Of a stretch of DNA of 19,079 bases, positions 1 through 7,472 are shown piece by piece. The stretch is taken from the NCBI GenBank assembly GCA_040758525.1, contig JBFLVQ010000099.1, positions 1 through 19,079 on the forward strand, given 5' to 3'. The notes under the pieces are model-generated. The model was not told the DNA's origin, searched no databases, and was given only the letters and a program-made list of their open reading frames with translations. The stretch is from JBFLVQ01 sp040758525. GTDB lineage: Bacteria; Acidobacteriota; Blastocatellia; Chloracidobacteriales; JADJPF01. The translations under genes and the position numbers were made by a program. Position 1 is the stretch's first letter, and every line of letters starts with the position of its first letter.

Positions 1-209
1 CCATCTGGACTGGTGCCAAAGGAAGTAAAACGTACCCAGGGTGAAGCCTGGGCAAGCTGCTTACAATAATCGATCGTCTCAGCATAGCGAGAAGTCTCAC
101 GAAAATCGCTGCGTTCAGCTCGTGTACGCCAATCATTTCCTTGTGCGTAGACGACAATAGGTAGAATTATTAATAAAATCGTTGGCAGTAGCGTGCTTCT
201 TATCCTCAT
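1..209 (-). CDS. Secreted M14-type zinc carboxypeptidase, N-terminal part (runs off left edge)
   Basis: Reading from ATG at 209 down to base 1 gives 69 residues with no stop. The first ~23 residues are a signal peptide: MRIRS, then a hydrophobic core of L, I, P and V, ending VYAQ with a likely cut after YA. The mature start has the order NDWRTRAERSDFRET, then RYAETIDYCKQLAQ, then SPWVRFTSFGTSPDG. That order is familiar from the region just before the catalytic domain of M14 family carboxypeptidases of Acidobacteriota-like bacteria. The zinc ligands (HxxE) would lie beyond the window, so activity cannot be judged. The start is the first ATG before a clear signal peptide; a purine-rich stretch (AAAGG, then AAGAG) precedes it. 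It diverges from kptA. Family call is from recall of the N-terminal pattern only. Confidence 0.6.
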   Translation of the reverse strand, partial: MRIRSTLLPTILLIILPIVVYAQGNDWRTRAERSDFRETSRYAETIDYCKQLAQASPWVRFTSFGTSPD

Positions 210-316
210 CTTTGCTCTTAGCCTTTCTTAAGTTGTTCAACTAGTAACTATTATCTAAAAGTCGCAGGCAAATTAGAACTTGTTCATCCATTCCCATTAC
301 CGAATAATCTTTTTCC

Positions 317-345
317 TTGACCTCTTTTTTTGGATAGTGTAGATT
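317..345 (+). promoter_or_regulatory. Candidate sigma-70 promoter for kptA
   Basis: TTGACC at 317-322 (5 of 6 to the -35 consensus), a 17-base spacer, then TAGATT at 340-345 (4 of 6 to the -10). This would start the transcript near 352, about 43 bases ahead of the kptA ATG. It is a pattern match only. Confidence 0.4.
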
Positions 346-394
346 ATACACGAAGAAAATAATTACTTCGAAATTAAAGTGGTGAGATTGATTT

Positions 395-940
395 ATGGAG
401 AGCAAACAGTTAATCAGGATCAGCAAATATCTGAGCAAACATCTACGTCATCAACCGGCGCGGATAGGGCTAACGCTTAAGCAAGGCGGTTGGGTTGAAG
501 TAGCAGTACTACTGCAAGCCTGTGCACAAAATGGCTTCCCTATTAGTCAGGCACAGTTAGAGGAGGTAGTAGCGCACAATGATAAAAAGCGTTTCTCCTT
601 TGATGCCACCGGTATGCTGATTCGTGCCAATCAGGGTCATAGTATTGAAGTCGATCTACAGCTAGCGGCGGCGACTCCGCCGGATCTGCTTTATCATGGC
701 AGTGCACAATCTAATGTAGAATCAATTCTTAAGATTGGCCTGCGTAAGATGGCAAGACATCATGTACATCTTTCCAGAGATATTGAGACAGCAATAAAAG
801 TAGGATCTAGGCATGGCAAGCCCGTGGTTTTTGCCGTGGATACAGTAGCGATGCAACAAGCAGGTTATCAATTCTGGCGTTCCGATAATGGTGTATGGCT
901 GGTTAATGATGTCCCTCCTCAATACCTAAGAATAGTCTGA
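395..940 (+). CDS. kptA: RNA 2'-phosphotransferase, Tpt1/KptA family
   Basis: The 181-residue product matches the length of bacterial KptA (E. coli about 184). The family moves the internal 2'-phosphate of RNA to NAD+, giving ADP-ribose 1'',2''-cyclic phosphate and nicotinamide. Visible hallmarks: SKYLSKHLRH at residues 10-19 with the catalytic Arg18-His19 pair; NDKKRFSF with Arg66; IRANQGHS at 76-83, a segment that contacts RNA/NAD; LYHGS at 99-103; and HVHLSRD near 123-129 following Arg121, a candidate for the fourth residue of the Arg-His-Arg-Arg set. No domain is missing. The start is ATG 395, preceded by GGTGAG about 8 bases upstream. It stands alone between the divergent peptidase and the kinase gene 191 bases downstream. 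Bacteria have no known yeast-type 2'-phosphate tRNA splicing, so its natural substrate is unclear. Confidence 0.93.
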   Translation: MESKQLIRISKYLSKHLRHQPARIGLTLKQGGWVEVAVLLQACAQNGFPISQAQLEEVVAHNDKKRFSFDATGMLIRANQGHSIEVDLQLAAATPPDLLYHGSAQSNVESILKIGLRKMARHHVHLSRDIETAIKVGSRHGKPVVFAVDTVAMQQAGYQFWRSDNGVWLVNDVPPQYLRIV

Positions 941-1131
941 TGAACGACGCATATTTTCAATAAAGTCTGGGGCAGGTATAAAGCCTGGCCTTACTCATCT
1001 AATAGAAGAAAAGAATCGCTAATAGTAAGACAGCCTCCTAAGTATTACTCTAGTAATTTCACCAACTGCAAGTTTTTGATTTTTTCACTATTATTGCTGG
1101 CATACTTTGATCACTCTAAGAGTATTGTCTA

Positions 1132-4100
1132 GTGACTAAAATCGGCCATCAGTTTTCCTATTATTATATAATCGAACGTCTCAATAATTGTGGAATAGGA
1201 GAACTCTATAAAGCCCAAGACGAGAAGTTGAATCGCACGGTAGTTCTCAAATTTCTCTCTTCAGAATCTCTCTCAGACGAATCGGCCAAGCAACATCTTT
1301 TGGCAGAGGCGCAATCTGCCGCAGCTCTTAATCATCCAAACATTGCCACCATTTATGGATTGGAACAGTCTGAGGGTCTCGCTTTTATCGTTATGGAGTA
1401 TGTTGAAGGAGAAACCATAGCAGAGAAATTGCAACAAGAAAGATTCTCACTAAATACCGCGCTGGATATAGCAATACAGATTGCCGAAGCGGTTAGGGCA
1501 ATACATGAACGAGGCTTTATTCATTGTGACATAAAGAGTGGCAATATTATTGTGAAGCCAGATGGTGTAGTGAAGGTTTTAGATTTTGGTTTAGCAAGAT
1601 TGATATGTCAACACAACCGTCTAGATAGTGAAGTTATTGCTGGAACCGCAAGCTATATGTCGCCTGAGCAAGTAGCAGGCAATGTGCTCGATTTTCGCAC
1701 CGATCTATTCTCGTTAGGAGTAGTGATCTATGAAATGATCGCCGGTTGCCGGCCATTTGTAGGTAAACACTGCAGTGAGGTATTTCGTGCAATTGTTAAT
1801 GATGAAGTGCTTCCACTAGTAACTTATAGAGAAGATGTACCGCTAGATCTGGAAGATATCGTGTTAAAAGCGTTAGAGAAGAATCCTGAGCAACGATATC
1901 AATCTACCAATAAGATACTTGCTGACCTGATAAGATTGAGAAAGCATCTTGAACTGGATACTGATAGCACCAAAAGCCTGATCCTGGCTGCCGACACAAC
2001 CGAACCAGCGCGCCTGGCAACAGTGAGATCTTTCTATAGTGGCCACCGTCTTAAGTGGCTTTGGCTAGCAGCTATATTGGCATTATCGGTGGGAGTGGAT
2101 AGCTTATGGCTGCATTCACAAGGAATGCAACGAATAATGGATCTAGCGCTGTTGACCGCAGCAATCACAATAGTTGCTTTCACATTGCTTCGTGGCAGAA
2201 AAGTAGAGTCTGTTACATTGCTTCCTAAAGGAGCAGCATTTCGAGGATTGCTGCCTTTCCAGGAGGCTGATCGCGATCGATTCTATGGAAGGGAGAACGA
2301 TACGCTGCTCATACTAAAGATGCTGGAGTATGAAGAGTATCGCTTTGGAATTCTATTTGGAGAGTCTGGATGTGGAAAAACATCATTGCTTAAAGCCGGA
2401 TTGCTTCCTAGGTTATGGGAACAGGGTTACCTTCCTATCTATTGCCGTTCTTATAAAGATCCCCTGGCAGCATTACTAGCAGAATGTAGCAGACGCAGCC
2501 AGATCGCTATAGAAGGAGAGGAAACACTGATCAGTTACCTAAGCCGAGTCGCGAATGAATTGAATACAACCTTAATAATAATATTTGATCAATTTGAGGA
2601 GTTCTTTATCAACTTCAAGACCAGACGAGAGCGGGAGTCTTTTATTTCTTTTGTTGTTGCTTGTCATTATACAACCAGACTGCCGCTGAAATTTCTCTTC
2701 TCAATGCGTTGCGATCTACTCTACTTGATCGGCGCAGAGTTTGATAAACAGATACCGGAACCGCTGATGAGTGGGAAACGCTATCATCTACGTAATTTCG
2801 ATCAGCGACAGGCTGAAGAGATCATAGAAAGATCGGCTCGACAGGCTGGGCTACCTTTCGAAGCAGGCTTGATTCGCTACGTAGCTCGTGATCTTGCCAT
2901 TGGTGATACCGTAATGCCTTCAGAACTGCAGATTGTTGGTCAACAGTTGCAGAGTAAGAGAATTTACACAGTGCGAGATTATCGCCGCACAGGTGGCAAA
3001 GAGCCATTGGTATATAGTCTTTTAGAAGATGTGATAATGGCATCAGGAGATATAGAAGGCACACACCTGCTATTACGAAGTCTGATATCGGATGAGAATA
3101 CCAGACTTATATTGACCATTGAAGAGATCTGCAAACGAACACAGCGCAACCAGATAACTATCAAGCGATTATTGCAGTTATTTACACAAGCGCGGCTGAT
3201 ACGTGAAATACAGGATGAAGCGCCTTGGCAATATGAATTAATGCATGAATATTTGATAGAAAAGATCAATCAGATCACTGGCAAAGTGATGGACGCAACA
3301 CAACGAGCCAATAGAGCGTTTCGACAATATCTATTTAGCTATACTGTGGACAAGCGGACACGTATACCTATCAGCAAACTCTGGTTAATTCGACGATACT
3401 CAGATATCACACTTGGCGAACGAGAACGCGAATTGATAAATAAAAGCTTACAATGGGGACTGCTCAAAGCCAGCATATTACTGTTGTTACTTGTTTTGAC
3501 AGTAGCAACTGTGGCAGCAACATTCTCTATTCGTGAAGATTGGGATGTCACCATTCTGAGCGATGGCCATACAGGCGCTGTTCGGCGTGTAGCATTTTCA
3601 CCAGATGGCAAGATAGTAGTTTCAGTGGGCGAAGACTTTAAGGTAATCGTATGGGATTTTCAGCATAGACAACAGATCAAGATTCTCACAGATCATAAGG
3701 GAGTGGTAACCTCGATCGATTTCTCTCCCAATGGGAAGTGGTTTGCTACAGGAAGTTTTGACAAAACTGTGATTGTTTGGGATAGTGAGCGACTTGAGAA
3801 AGTAGCTGTTTTGCGTGAGCACAAACAGGCAGTTACTTCTGTCGCTTTTTCACCGGATGGACAATTATTGCTTTCTGCTTCCCCAGCACCTGATCGCCGA
3901 ACCGTTCTCTGGAATGTTGGGCAATGGAATAAGGTTCGCGAATTTCCTGATGGTACAGGCGACCCAGGTATAATTTTGTTCTCTCCTAATGGTCAACAAC
4001 TCTTTACCGATCAAAGTGGGATCTATCAACTATCTACAGGAGAACTAGTATCTAGCGGTATTGGCGATTTAGGACCTGTGAAGGCACTCTCGCCGGACGG

Positions 4101-5319
4101 TACGCGTCTAGCGTGTCTTGATAAGGAGGTTAGCTTTTGGCATATTGCTCGGTTTGAGGATCCTAATTCATGGCGGTTACTCACTCATCAGCGCGCTCAT
4201 CAAGATCATCCACGTGCTATTGTCTTCTCACCAGATGGAAGATTGCTTGCTACTGGATCTGAAGATATCATCTTGTGGGATGCACTAACAGAGACCAAGC
4301 TTTTACATCTAGAACATGATTCACTTGTATGGAGTCTAGACTTTTCTCCCGATGGACAGTGGCTTATCTCTGGTCATGCAGATGGATCAATTCTTTTGTG
4401 GAGTGTAAAGGAGCGACAGCGAGTCGCTAACTTCAATAAACATGCTGGGCCTGTTCGCGCTGTTGCTTTTTCGCCAGATGGAAAGCAGATTGCTTCAGCC
4501 AGCGACGATCGATCTGTGATTATCTGGGATGCCCAGAGTGGACTCAAGAAAACCGTACTGCTTGGACATAATACAAGAGTTAATGCAATACTATTTTCTC
4601 CTGATGGCAACTCGGTAATATCTGGCGATTTTGAGGGAAAGATATTTCTTTGGAACCTAAAAGAGAATACATCTCGCCAGTTTGCCGTAGGATGTATTGT
4701 TCATAGTCTGGCAATTTCACCTGATGGTAGACAATTGGCTGTCTCATCCGAGATATTGGATACCGCTAGTGGAGAAAGGATCTTTCATTTGCGAGATCTG
4801 GCAGCGCTTTTAGGAGGTGATAAGTATGGACTATCCTTCTCTTCAGATGGCAAACTGTTAGCTTGTGCAGCGCCTGAAAATGAGGATATTGTCTCTTTAC
4901 TGGATACCAAGAACTGGCAGGTTGTTGCTAGAGTAAGCTTGAAAAATAGAAGCCTGCTCAATGTCAGTTTTTCACCTAATGGTAAGCAGCTTGTAACTGG
5001 CGGTGACGATGGAACGGTACGGCTCTGGACGGTTAATCCATTACGCCAAGTAGCAATGATTGGCCAGCACTCATCACGCGTTAAGATAGTGACATTCTCG
5101 CCTGATGGCAAACAAGTGGTCTCCACAAGCGATGACCAAACCATCAAACTCTGGGATGTTGCACAAGAGAGATTTATTGCCAATATCGGCTCGCACTCTT
5201 CCACAATACGCTCGGCGGTATTCGCATCGGATGGAAAACGGCTTGTTACTGGCGAAGATGATAAGAGCGTGCGAATCTATACCCGCTACCATACTCTATG
5301 GGGTTATCGGTTGGATTGA
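1132..5319 (+). CDS. Membrane Ser/Thr kinase - nSTAND1-like NTPase - 14x WD40 fusion
   Basis: The 1395-residue product has several parts. Residues ~8-270 are a Hanks-type Ser/Thr kinase: VVLK with Lys40, an alpha-C Glu59, catalytic HCDIKSGN (Asp133), DFG at Asp151, and MSPEQ. The Gly loop is poor (LNNCGIG) and the HRD arginine is Cys132, so it is a non-RD kinase. Two likely membrane segments lie at ~307-325 and ~335-355. An FRGLLPFQEAD...FYGRE lead-in then introduces a P-loop NTPase with Walker A GESGCGKT (410-417) and Walker B FDQFEEFF (Asp486), the look of nSTAND1 domains. A third membrane segment lies at ~775-800. From ~812 to the end there are 14 WD40 units marked by FSPDG-like turns, enough for two seven-bladed propellers. 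The start is GTG, fixed by the kinase N-terminus; the Shine-Dalgarno is weak (TAAGAG). The gene is followed 27 bases on by a sigma-54 activator, probably co-transcribed. It likely senses a ligand or partner through the propellers and signals by NTPase switching and/or phosphorylation (inference). Confidence 0.92.
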   Translation: MTKIGHQFSYYYIIERLNNCGIGELYKAQDEKLNRTVVLKFLSSESLSDESAKQHLLAEAQSAAALNHPNIATIYGLEQSEGLAFIVMEYVEGETIAEKLQQERFSLNTALDIAIQIAEAVRAIHERGFIHCDIKSGNIIVKPDGVVKVLDFGLARLICQHNRLDSEVIAGTASYMSPEQVAGNVLDFRTDLFSLGVVIYEMIAGCRPFVGKHCSEVFRAIVNDEVLPLVTYREDVPLDLEDIVLKALEKNPEQRYQSTNKILADLIRLRKHLELDTDSTKSLILAADTTEPARLATVRSFYSGHRLKWLWLAAILALSVGVDSLWLHSQGMQRIMDLALLTAAITIVAFTLLRGRKVESVTLLPKGAAFRGLLPFQEADRDRFYGRENDTLLILKMLEYEEYRFGILFGESGCGKTSLLKAGLLPRLWEQGYLPIYCRSYKDPLAALLAECSRRSQIAIEGEETLISYLSRVANELNTTLIIIFDQFEEFFINFKTRRERESFISFVVACHYTTRLPLKFLFSMRCDLLYLIGAEFDKQIPEPLMSGKRYHLRNFDQRQAEEIIERSARQAGLPFEAGLIRYVARDLAIGDTVMPSELQIVGQQLQSKRIYTVRDYRRTGGKEPLVYSLLEDVIMASGDIEGTHLLLRSLISDENTRLILTIEEICKRTQRNQITIKRLLQLFTQARLIREIQDEAPWQYELMHEYLIEKINQITGKVMDATQRANRAFRQYLFSYTVDKRTRIPISKLWLIRRYSDITLGERERELINKSLQWGLLKASILLLLLVLTVATVAATFSIREDWDVTILSDGHTGAVRRVAFSPDGKIVVSVGEDFKVIVWDFQHRQQIKILTDHKGVVTSIDFSPNGKWFATGSFDKTVIVWDSERLEKVAVLREHKQAVTSVAFSPDGQLLLSASPAPDRRTVLWNVGQWNKVREFPDGTGDPGIILFSPNGQQLFTDQSGIYQLSTGELVSSGIGDLGPVKALSPDGTRLACLDKEVSFWHIARFEDPNSWRLLTHQRAHQDHPRAIVFSPDGRLLATGSEDIILWDALTETKLLHLEHDSLVWSLDFSPDGQWLISGHADGSILLWSVKERQRVANFNKHAGPVRAVAFSPDGKQIASASDDRSVIIWDAQSGLKKTVLLGHNTRVNAILFSPDGNSVISGDFEGKIFLWNLKENTSRQFAVGCIVHSLAISPDGRQLAVSSEILDTASGERIFHLRDLAALLGGDKYGLSFSSDGKLLACAAPENEDIVSLLDTKNWQVVARVSLKNRSLLNVSFSPNGKQLVTGGDDGTVRLWTVNPLRQVAMIGQHSSRVKIVTFSPDGKQVVSTSDDQTIKLWDVAQERFIANIGSHSSTIRSAVFASDGKRLVTGEDDKSVRIYTRYHTLWGYRLD

Positions 5320-5346
5320 TTGATCTGCGAAGGGTTATGAAGAGAG

Positions 5347-7179
5347 ATGAGAAATAGTATAAATCGAATAAAAATGCTCATCGATCTATATTCCACTATG
5401 CTTGAGAAAGAACGTAGAGATTCTCAGGAAATAATCTTATCTATACTAGAATCGCTACGAATATTGCAGGGCGATACGGCTGATAGACGACTGCAGCAAC
5501 TCACGTCTCAATTAAGAAAACTTCATGATCAGATCAATAAATTCGTAGAGATCTCACAAAGAGATTTTATCTCCAAAATCGAGTTTGAAAACGCTGAACT
5601 GATGCAGGTTATCACAAATATTCGTGTTGCTGCCTTGCTTACTTCGCTAATGGAGGCTAGACCATCTTCACTAAACTCCTTTTGCCAGCCGTTTCTTGAT
5701 GGATTAATAAAGGCTGTCAATGCTGAGCGCGGCTTCATTCTCTTTTATGCGCCAGCATCAACTGAGGCCGACATTATCGCAGCAAGAAATTTCCAGACTA
5801 AGAATCTTTCCTTAGAAGAGTACGATTTCAGCCGTACATTACTTAAAGAAGTTTTGCAGCATGGCAAACTATTTCTTTTAGAAGATGCTTCAAATGATCC
5901 AGTATTCTCAATGGTGACAAGTGTAAGAGATTTTGGTATTAAATCCGTGCTTGCGGCACCGCTAAAACAGCATGGGAAGATTATTGGCGCACTCTATCTT
6001 GAAAATAACAAGCTAGCCTATGTGTTTAACAACGAAGATCTAAAATTTCTAGAGACAATGGCCAGTTTTGCTGTCTTCTATCTGGATAATACTCATCTCT
6101 TACCTCCAATAATTGACTCTATTTATAAGACTATGCTGGATAACAACAAGGCACCCATAGACATAATTGGAAACGATGTGAAAATAGTTGCTCTGCGAAA
6201 ATTGATTGAACGAATCGCCGACCTGCCAGCAACAGTGCTAATTGAAGGTGAGAGCGGTACAGGTAAAGATCTGGTGGCTCGCAAGCTTCATTATCAAAGT
6301 AGTCGTAGAACCAATCAGTATGTTGCCATTAACTGTGCAGCAATACCTAAAGATCTGTTGGAATCGGAACTCTTTGGCCACGAAGAAGGCTCTTTCACAG
6401 GTGCCGTCAAACTTCATAAAGGTCATATTGAGCAAGCTCATGAGGGGACACTATTTCTCGATGAAATCAGTGAAATGCCCTACCACCTGCAAGCTAAACT
6501 ACTACGCTTTCTGCAACCTTGCAAAATGGCGCCCGGCGAGTTGCAAACATACGAGTTGCGTCGTGTAGGCAGCAACAAAACATTAAGAATTAAACTTAGA
6601 ATAGTGGCAGCAACCAGTAAAAACCTGAAAGCGATGGTAGGGTCTGGAGATTTTCAAGAAGCGCTCTTTTACCGCCTTAATGTTATTCGTATTCAGATAC
6701 CACCACTGCGGGAGCGCAAGGAAGATATACCTCTGCTTGCCAGATACTTTACTAATAACTATGCAAAGTTCTACAAAAAGCCGGTAAGGATAGATAATGA
6801 TGTTTATGAGTTATTGAAAGAGTATAGTTTTCCTGGTAATGTGCGTGAGCTTGAGAATCTCATACATAGCCTAGTAGCATTGGCTAATGATACGGCATTG
6901 GTACGTGTGGGTGATCTGCCCAACGAAATCTTACAATCGAGTAGTGTACGTATTCTGTTGGATAAAGCCCCGCTTTATAAAATTCTTCAAACACAACCTA
7001 TTGATCTTAAAGATCTACGTAATCGAGAAGAAGAGTTGAGTAGTATGATGATGCGACAAAAGCAGCAACTGGCAGAAAAATTTCTTCAGATAGCCAATAA
7101 CAATAAATCTGAAGCTGCCAGAATGCTCGGCATAGATCGTACAAACTTTATTAAATGGTTAAAAGCAATAAAGCAGTAG
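5347..7179 (+). CDS. Sigma-54-dependent transcriptional activator (GAF - AAA+ - Fis HTH)
   Basis: The 610-residue enhancer-binding protein has an N-terminal helical, probably coiled-coil stretch (1-100) and a GAF domain at ~112-250 (core ...SVLAAPL...IIGALYLEN). The sigma-54 interaction AAA+ domain spans ~273-505. It has Walker A GESGTGKD (301-308), the sigma-54 contact loop as GSFTGA (348-353; usual GAFTGA), Walker B LFLDE (Asp372), an arginine in LFYRLN (Arg443) and FPGNVRELEN. A Fis-type helix-turn-helix (NKSEAARMLGIDRTNF) lies at ~584-600. There is no receiver domain, so control is probably through GAF and/or the upstream kinase. The region after LLRFLQ carries a short insertion relative to typical members, and sensor-1 reads AATS rather than AATN. 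The start is uncertain: the purine run AAGAGAG abuts ATG 5347, while GAAGGG better serves ATG 5338, which opens only a six-codon frame. The gene lies 27 bases after the kinase gene and just upstream of a -24/-12 promoter candidate. Confidence 0.93.
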   Translation: MRNSINRIKMLIDLYSTMLEKERRDSQEIILSILESLRILQGDTADRRLQQLTSQLRKLHDQINKFVEISQRDFISKIEFENAELMQVITNIRVAALLTSLMEARPSSLNSFCQPFLDGLIKAVNAERGFILFYAPASTEADIIAARNFQTKNLSLEEYDFSRTLLKEVLQHGKLFLLEDASNDPVFSMVTSVRDFGIKSVLAAPLKQHGKIIGALYLENNKLAYVFNNEDLKFLETMASFAVFYLDNTHLLPPIIDSIYKTMLDNNKAPIDIIGNDVKIVALRKLIERIADLPATVLIEGESGTGKDLVARKLHYQSSRRTNQYVAINCAAIPKDLLESELFGHEEGSFTGAVKLHKGHIEQAHEGTLFLDEISEMPYHLQAKLLRFLQPCKMAPGELQTYELRRVGSNKTLRIKLRIVAATSKNLKAMVGSGDFQEALFYRLNVIRIQIPPLRERKEDIPLLARYFTNNYAKFYKKPVRIDNDVYELLKEYSFPGNVRELENLIHSLVALANDTALVRVGDLPNEILQSSSVRILLDKAPLYKILQTQPIDLKDLRNREEELSSMMMRQKQQLAEKFLQIANNNKSEAARMLGIDRTNFIKWLKAIKQ

Positions 7180-7193
7180 CAAACGGTTGGTTA

Positions 7194-7214
7194 CTGTAGC
7201 GCAATTCACTACAG
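7194..7214. repeat. Short inverted repeat CTGTAG-N9-CTACAG after the activator gene
   Basis: Perfect 6-bp arms (7194-7199 and 7209-7214) separated by nine bases begin 14 bases after the stop codon. No T-run follows, so it is a poor intrinsic terminator. Its centre is about 220 bases before the sigma-54 promoter candidate, within the range used by enhancer-binding proteins, so it could be an activator site. Short arms make chance occurrence possible. Confidence 0.3.
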
Positions 7215-7363
7215 ACAGCAAATTCTAACTACCACCCTCATCTACCCCTTGAAATAGCTATAGCTGATTTTCTCTGATAGTCTTATCCATCCATAGCGAG
7301 TCTCTTTAGTGTGGTTTGTCTCACCATAACAAGGAATCTCCCAGGTTCTTATCCATTGTTGAT

Positions 7364-7394
7364 TAACCCATTATACTACAATACCATAGGGTTA
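7364..7394. promoter_or_regulatory. Inverted repeat TAACCC-N19-GGGTTA upstream of the sigma-54 promoter candidate
   Basis: TAACCC at 7364-7369 and GGGTTA at 7389-7394, flanked by A/T on both sides, end about 21 bases before the -24 element. The position suits a regulator or IHF-like site better than a classic remote enhancer. Unproven pattern. Confidence 0.25.
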
Positions 7395-7415
7395 TTTATT
7401 CAAGATGTGTGGCCC

Positions 7416-7431
7416 TTGGTATTATGTTTGC
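7416..7431 (+). promoter_or_regulatory. Candidate sigma-54 (-24/-12) promoter
   Basis: The order is TTGG, ten bases, GC: GG of the -24 element is at 7418-7419 and GC of the -12 element (TTTGC) at 7430-7431. This is the exact spacing of the consensus TGGCAC-N5-TTGCW. The -24 box reads TGGTAT (4 of 6) and the -12 box TTGCC (4 of 5). The transcript would start near 7443, leaving a ~30-base leader holding AAGGAGG before ATG 7473. The gene just upstream encodes a sigma-54 activator, which supports the reading. Confidence 0.55.
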
Positions 7432-7472
7432 CCTGCTATTGAGCAATGACTACACAATATAAGGAGGAATAT

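Noticed and set aside
343..348. Perfect TATAAT on the minus strand, as a promoter for the M14 peptidase
   Set aside because: No good -35 at proper spacing (about 3 of 6), and the leader would exceed 130 bases; it may only reflect the overlapping plus-strand promoter.
241..438. 65-residue minus-strand frame between the peptidase and kptA
   Set aside because: It runs across the kptA start and promoter, has no ribosome site, and its composition is unlike a real protein.
960..985. CAGG/CCTG stem after kptA as a terminator
   Set aside because: Only four clean pairs with a bulge beyond, and no T-run follows.
1085..1131. TATTAT and TGGCAT words before the kinase gene as sigma-70 or sigma-54 promoters
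   Set aside because: The -35 match is 3 of 6, and no GC falls ten bases after GG; no convincing promoter in 941-1131.
4785..5323. Frames on both strands inside the WD40 region
   Set aside because: They are shadows made by the repeated FSPDGK codons of the kinase fusion.
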